Assembly: GCA_902558835.1 (NCBI GenBank)
Contig: CACEFK010000003.1
Span: forward strand, 58,917 to 122,916
Direction of reading: 5' to 3'
Length of the DNA stretch: 64,000 nt
Origin: an uncultured Pelagibacteraceae bacterium
Lineage (GTDB): Bacteria > Pseudomonadota > Alphaproteobacteria > Pelagibacterales > Pelagibacteraceae
The notes under the pieces are model-generated. The model saw nothing but the letters and a program-made list of their open reading frames with translations, made no database searches and had not been told where the DNA came from. Position numbers and translations under genes: made by a program. Position 1 is the stretch's first letter. Every line of letters starts with the position of its first letter. Below, one piece after another: positions 61,050 to 64,000 of the stretch.

Positions 61050-62351
61050 ATGACTAAAATAATAAAAAAATTATCAGCACCGCTTCTTAGTTTAATATTT
61101 TTATTAAACATGAGTAGTGCAGGTATGGCAGAGACAACTGTCTCTGGAGAAGTTCAAGCGATATTTAACTCGCTTCTATTTTTAATTTGTGGTTTCCTTG
61201 TCATGTTCATGGCAGCGGGTTTTGCGATGCTAGAATCTGGTATGGTAACTTCAAAAAGTGTATCAGTAATTTGTGCTAAAAATATAGGTCTATATTCAAT
61301 TGCCGGAATTATGTTTTGGCTTTTTGGATATAATTTAGCTTATGGAATTCCTGAAGGAGGATACATTGGAACATTTACACCTTGGTCAGATGCAAGTGCA
61401 GTTGACACAGGTTATGCTGATGGATCAGACTGGTTCTTCCAAATGGTATTCTGTGCAACAACAGTTTCAATTTGTTCAGGTGCTATGGCTGAAAGAATTA
61501 AGCTATGGCCGTTTTTCTTATTTGCAGCTATTTTAGCTGGTGTAATTTATCCAATTGTTATGGGTTGGCAATGGGGTGGAGGCTGGTTAGCAGAACTAGG
61601 CTTCTCTGATTTTGCTGGTTCTACATTAGTACACTCAACAGGTGGTGCAGCTGCTCTAGCAGGTATCATATTGTTAGGTGCTAGACATGGAAGATTTGAT
61701 AGTAAAGGTGAGGCGAAAGCAATCAAACCTTTTGCTGCTTCTTCAATTCCATTAGTAACTGTTGGAGTATTTATATTATGGTTAGGTTGGTTTGGATTCA
61801 ATGGTGGATCTCAACTAGCGATTGGAACATTTGATGATGCAGTTGCTGTATCAAGTATATTTATCAATACTAATCTTGCTGCTTGTGGTGGTGTTATGGC
61901 TGCAGCAATAATCACAAGATTAATGTTTGGTAAAACAGATGTAATTCAAATGTTAAACGGAGCAATTGGTGGTCTTGTAGCTGTTACAGCTGAACCATTA
62001 GCGCCATCACCTTTAGCAGCAATTTTCATTGGAGCTGTAGGTGGATTGATCGTAGTATTTGGAACTAAATTATTATTCAGTTTCAAACTTGACGATGTTG
62101 TAGGTGCAATCCCAGCTCACATGTTTGCTGGTATTTGGGGAACATTAGCAGTGCCATTAACAAACGCTGATGCATCGTTTAGTGCACAATTAATTGGTGT
62201 ACTTTCAATTAACATTTTTGTGTTTGCTGTGTCCTATGTAATCTGGTCAATAATGAAAGCCACGTTTGGAATTAGATTAAGTAAAGAAGCTGAAACCAAA
62301 GGTACTGACGTTACGGAAACAGGAGTAATAGCATACGCAATACGTGACTAA
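61050..62351 (+). CDS. amtB: ammonium transporter AmtB (first copy)
   Basis: A 433-aa Amt/MEP/Rh-family channel with signal peptide (about residues 1-27) and eleven hydrophobic segments. The twin pore histidines are in GSTLVHSTGGAAALAGI near residue 195 and IPAHMFAGIWGT near residue 348; ADGSDWFFQMVFCATTVSICSGAMAERIKLWPF and WLGWFGFNGGSQLA are conserved. It imports ammonium across the inner membrane. AGTGGAGG is the ribosome site, 6 nt before the ATG. It is a tandem paralogue of the next gene; no glnK is adjacent. Confidence 0.95.
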   Translation: MTKIIKKLSAPLLSLIFLLNMSSAGMAETTVSGEVQAIFNSLLFLICGFLVMFMAAGFAMLESGMVTSKSVSVICAKNIGLYSIAGIMFWLFGYNLAYGIPEGGYIGTFTPWSDASAVDTGYADGSDWFFQMVFCATTVSICSGAMAERIKLWPFFLFAAILAGVIYPIVMGWQWGGGWLAELGFSDFAGSTLVHSTGGAAALAGIILLGARHGRFDSKGEAKAIKPFAASSIPLVTVGVFILWLGWFGFNGGSQLAIGTFDDAVAVSSIFINTNLAACGGVMAAAIITRLMFGKTDVIQMLNGAIGGLVAVTAEPLAPSPLAAIFIGAVGGLIVVFGTKLLFSFKLDDVVGAIPAHMFAGIWGTLAVPLTNADASFSAQLIGVLSINIFVFAVSYVIWSIMKATFGIRLSKEAETKGTDVTETGVIAYAIRD

Positions 62352-62369
62352 TTGCATGCAATGCAATAT

Positions 62370-62490
62370 AGAGGCTCTTCGATCTCCATGTCGTTATCTC
62401 ATTGAAGGGCCTCTGTAAAAAAAGAATTAACTAAAATCTCTCTCTCTAGTTAGTTAAGCAAAGGCCCCAGAAATGGGGCCTTTTTATTTT
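62370..62490 (+). ncRNA. structured GC-richer spacer between the amtB genes (candidate sRNA or 3' UTR)
   Basis: A long hairpin (AGAGGCTCTTCGAT 62370-62383 / ATTGAAGGGCCTCT 62401-62414, 14 pairs including two G-U, 17-nt loop), a second stem (TTAACTAA / TTAGTTAA, 62427-62434 / 62450-62457), then a terminator at 62460-62485. Base composition is clearly richer in GC than flanking intergenic DNA, which in a SAR11 genome points to functional RNA. It may be the 3' UTR of amtB 1 or a small RNA ending at that terminator. No known Rfam family is recognised. Confidence 0.5.
62460..62485 (+). terminator. intrinsic terminator between the amtB genes
   Basis: Perfect 9-bp stem AAAGGCCCC / GGGGCCTTT with a 6-nt loop, followed by TTATTTT. 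It lies about 110 bp after the first amtB stop and 97 bp before the second amtB start, so the two genes are probably separate transcripts. Confidence 0.9.
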
Positions 62491-62494
62491 ACAC

Positions 62495-62509
62495 ATGCTT
62501 AAATAGCAT
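62495..62509. promoter_or_regulatory. inverted repeat ATGCT-N5-AGCAT upstream of amtB 2
   Basis: Perfect 5-bp inverted repeat with a 5-bp spacer, about 73 bp before the ATG at 62582. It has the same geometry and distance to the start as the repeat before the first amtB. Confidence 0.4.
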
Positions 62510-62581
62510 AACTCTTTTGTCCTATGAGCAATTCATTATTTGCAAAACTTTTATAAAAGATGCTCTTAACAAGGAGAGATA

Positions 62582-63874
62582 ATGACTCATATTTTAAAAA
62601 CATTTATTATAGGTTTAATATCATTATTAAGCTTTTCTAACATTGCTTCAGCAGAAACAACGATGTCAGCTGAAGGACAATATATTTTTAATTCACTTGG
62701 ATTTTATTTAGGTGGTGTATTAGTAGCTTTTATGGCTGCAGGTTTCTGTATGCTTGAAAGTGGTTTAGTAACTACAAAAAGTGTATCAACAATTGCAGCC
62801 AAAAATATTGGTAAATTTGCAATTTGTTCATTAATATTTTTTCTATGTGGCTATAATTTAGCCTACGGTATTCCTGAAGGTGGCTTTATTGGATCTTTCT
62901 CAATGTGGAGTGATTCATCAGAGTTAGCTACTGGTTACTCAGATTATTCAGATTGGTTTTTTCAAACAATGTTTGTATGTGCAACTGCTTCTATAGTTTC
63001 AGGAGCTGTAGCTGAAAGAATTAAAATTTGGCCATTCTTTATTTTTGCAGCAATCATGGCTGGAGTAATTTATCCAATTTCAATGGGTTGGCAGTGGGGT
63101 GGAGGTTGGTTAGCAACTTCAGGCTTTTCTGACTTTGCTGGATCAACTTTAGTTCATGCGTGTGGTGGTGCCGCTGCATTAGCTGGAGTTATAGTGTTAG
63201 GAGCAAGAGAAGGAAGATTCTCAAAATCAGGTGAAACTAAATCTTTAGTACCGTTTGCTGCATCTTCAATTCCATTAGTAACACTTGGAACATTTTTACT
63301 TTGGTTTGGTTGGTTTGGTTTTAATGGCTTTAGCCAATTAGCTATGGGAACTTTTGATGATGTTAATGCAATTAGTAAAATTGCAGTGAACACTCATTTA
63401 GCAGGTGCCGCTGGTACAGTTGCTGCAGCAGTTGTAACAAGATTGCTTGGTGGAAAAACCGATATTGTTATGATGTTAAATGGAGCGTTAGCTGGATTAG
63501 TTGCAATCACAGCTGAACCTTTAACCCCAAGTCCAGTGTTAGCTATTGTAATCGGAGCTATTGGATCATTAATTATGTACTTTGGTACAAAATTTTTAGA
63601 AAGTAAAAAGATTGATGATGTAGTAGGTGCAATTCCTGTTCATATGTTTGCAGGTATATTTGGAACTTTAGTTGTTCCAATAAGCAATCCTGATACAAAT
63701 TTTGGAACTCAGTTAACAGGTGTAATTGCAGTATGTTTGTTTAGCTTCATACTTTCTTACATCACTTTTAGAGCTCTTAAACAAACTATTGGTCTTAGAA
63801 TTAGTGCTCAAGCTGAAAAACTTGGTACTGATGTTGCGGAAGTAGGAGTTAAAGCTTACGCAATAAGAGACTAA
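62582..63874 (+). CDS. amtB: ammonium transporter AmtB (second copy)
   Basis: A 430-aa Amt-family channel, colinear with the first copy throughout (for example GYNLAYGIPEGGFIGSF, AERIKIWPFFIFAAIMAGVIYPISMGWQWGGGWLA). The pore histidines are in GSTLVHACGGAAALAGV and IPVHMFAGIFGT. A signal peptide covers about residues 1-24. It differs from copy 1 in several pore-flanking positions (HSTGG versus HACGG, PAHMF versus PVHMF), so affinity or regulation may differ. AAGGAGAG precedes the ATG by 4-5 nt. No PII gene is adjacent. Confidence 0.95.
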   Translation: MTHILKTFIIGLISLLSFSNIASAETTMSAEGQYIFNSLGFYLGGVLVAFMAAGFCMLESGLVTTKSVSTIAAKNIGKFAICSLIFFLCGYNLAYGIPEGGFIGSFSMWSDSSELATGYSDYSDWFFQTMFVCATASIVSGAVAERIKIWPFFIFAAIMAGVIYPISMGWQWGGGWLATSGFSDFAGSTLVHACGGAAALAGVIVLGAREGRFSKSGETKSLVPFAASSIPLVTLGTFLLWFGWFGFNGFSQLAMGTFDDVNAISKIAVNTHLAGAAGTVAAAVVTRLLGGKTDIVMMLNGALAGLVAITAEPLTPSPVLAIVIGAIGSLIMYFGTKFLESKKIDDVVGAIPVHMFAGIFGTLVVPISNPDTNFGTQLTGVIAVCLFSFILSYITFRALKQTIGLRISAQAEKLGTDVAEVGVKAYAIRD

Positions 63875-63894
63875 ATTATCTCTCTAAAATATAT

Positions 63895-63927
63895 AAAGGC
63901 TCCTTAGAAATAAGGGGCCTTTTTTTT
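63895..63927 (+). terminator. intrinsic terminator after amtB 2
   Basis: A 12-pair stem AAAGGCTCCTTA / TAAGGGGCCTTT (one T-G pair) with a GAAA tetraloop, followed by a T-run. It also separates amtB 2 from the convergent partial gene at the window end. Confidence 0.9.
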
Positions 63928-64000
63928 ATTTTTTTACAATACTTTGAAGAGTTTCTAATACCTCTTTAGCATGGTCTTTTACTCTAACATTATCCCACAC
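63926..64000 (-). CDS. C-terminal end of an unidentified gene (partial)
   Basis: On the minus strand the last 24 codons before a TAA stop read VWDNVRVKDHAKEVLETLQSIVKK. The segment looks like the helical end of a soluble protein and is convergent with amtB 2. Too little is inside the window to identify it. Confidence 0.6.
   Translation of the reverse strand: MWDNVRVKDHAKEVLETLQSIVKK

Noticed and set aside
62356-62418. 20-codon ORF (MQCNIEALRSPCRYLIEGPL) between amtB genes as a firm gene
   Set aside because: No ribosome site is visible and the DNA is better explained as a hairpin; kept only as part of a finding.
62352-62420. Glutamine (glnA/Downstream-peptide) riboswitch near amtB
   Set aside because: The short ORF and nitrogen context suggested it, but the conserved glutamine-aptamer sequence blocks are absent.
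1-64000. CRISPR arrays, tRNA or rRNA genes, insertion sequences, prophage or integron features
   Set aside because: No spaced direct repeats, cloverleaf-like GC-rich segments, transposase or integrase motifs were seen while reading; poly-A/T runs reflect AT bias.

Overview
The window looks like a chromosomal segment from a SAR11-clade alphaproteobacterium (Candidatus Pelagibacter or a close relative). By eye it is strongly AT-rich (about 30% GC). Genes are packed with 0-30 bp gaps or 1-4 bp start/stop overlaps. The gene set is typical of SAR11: a DMSP demethylase (dmdA), an SSS-family transporter behind a TPP riboswitch (thiV), several transporters with periplasmic binding proteins, two amtB genes without a linked glnK, and a form II CO-dehydrogenase-like enzyme. 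I saw no rRNA, tRNA, phage, insertion sequence or CRISPR array.

Layout. (1) 1-8567 is a molybdenum-enzyme island: the end of coxS, then coxL, coxM, a two-piece XdhC/CoxI-type factor and a MobA/MocA-like nucleotidyltransferase on the plus strand, facing moaA-moaC-moaD-moaE-msrP-msrQ on the minus strand. (2) 8640-26355 follows a GYD-domain gene with a sugar/polyol ABC transporter, iolG and a second Gfo/Idh oxidoreductase, iolE and iolD, an aldehyde dehydrogenase, an HpcH/HpaI aldolase, a PanE-like reductase, a DUF1907 hydrolase and a MarR-like protein. I read this as an inositol/polyol catabolic island; it also carries a PhyH dioxygenase and a frameshifted 2OG-Fe(II) oxygenase. (3) 26370-32078 holds a PdxA-family dehydrogenase, a tripartite tricarboxylate transporter (TctC-B-A), an SDR and a ROK kinase. 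(4) 32262-39233 is a glucose-type ABC transporter operon that continues into an aldose dehydrogenase, an aldose epimerase and a Gfo/Idh protein. (5) 39230-46028 has a tartrate/malate dehydrogenase, pentapeptide and thioredoxin-like proteins, the riboswitch-thiV unit, an ABC-2 exporter and dmdA. (6) 46120-49153 has isocitrate lyase, a small unannotated ORF and a divergent ScfR/RamB-type regulator. (7) 49156-60904 is mixed housekeeping: TauE, SOUL, a carbonic-anhydrase-like protein, the ybbA-ybbP/tesA cluster, SRAP, a DEAD-box helicase, YajQ, RseP and HU. (8) 61050-63874 holds two amtB genes separated by a structured GC-richer spacer.

Themes. All three binding-protein transport operons carry an intrinsic-terminator-like hairpin directly after the binding-protein gene; in the TTT operon it lies inside the tctB reading frame. 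All three divergent promoter regions of the inositol island carry TTATATATA-type palindromes, suggesting one shared regulator. The regulator beside isocitrate lyase is preceded by repeated TTTACAAA/TTTGTAAA elements. I found no clearly new multi-gene system. The best leads are the hairpin-in-ORF architecture, the 53-residue ORF upstream of aceA, the structured spacer between the amtB genes and the poly-A frameshift in the 2OG oxygenase.
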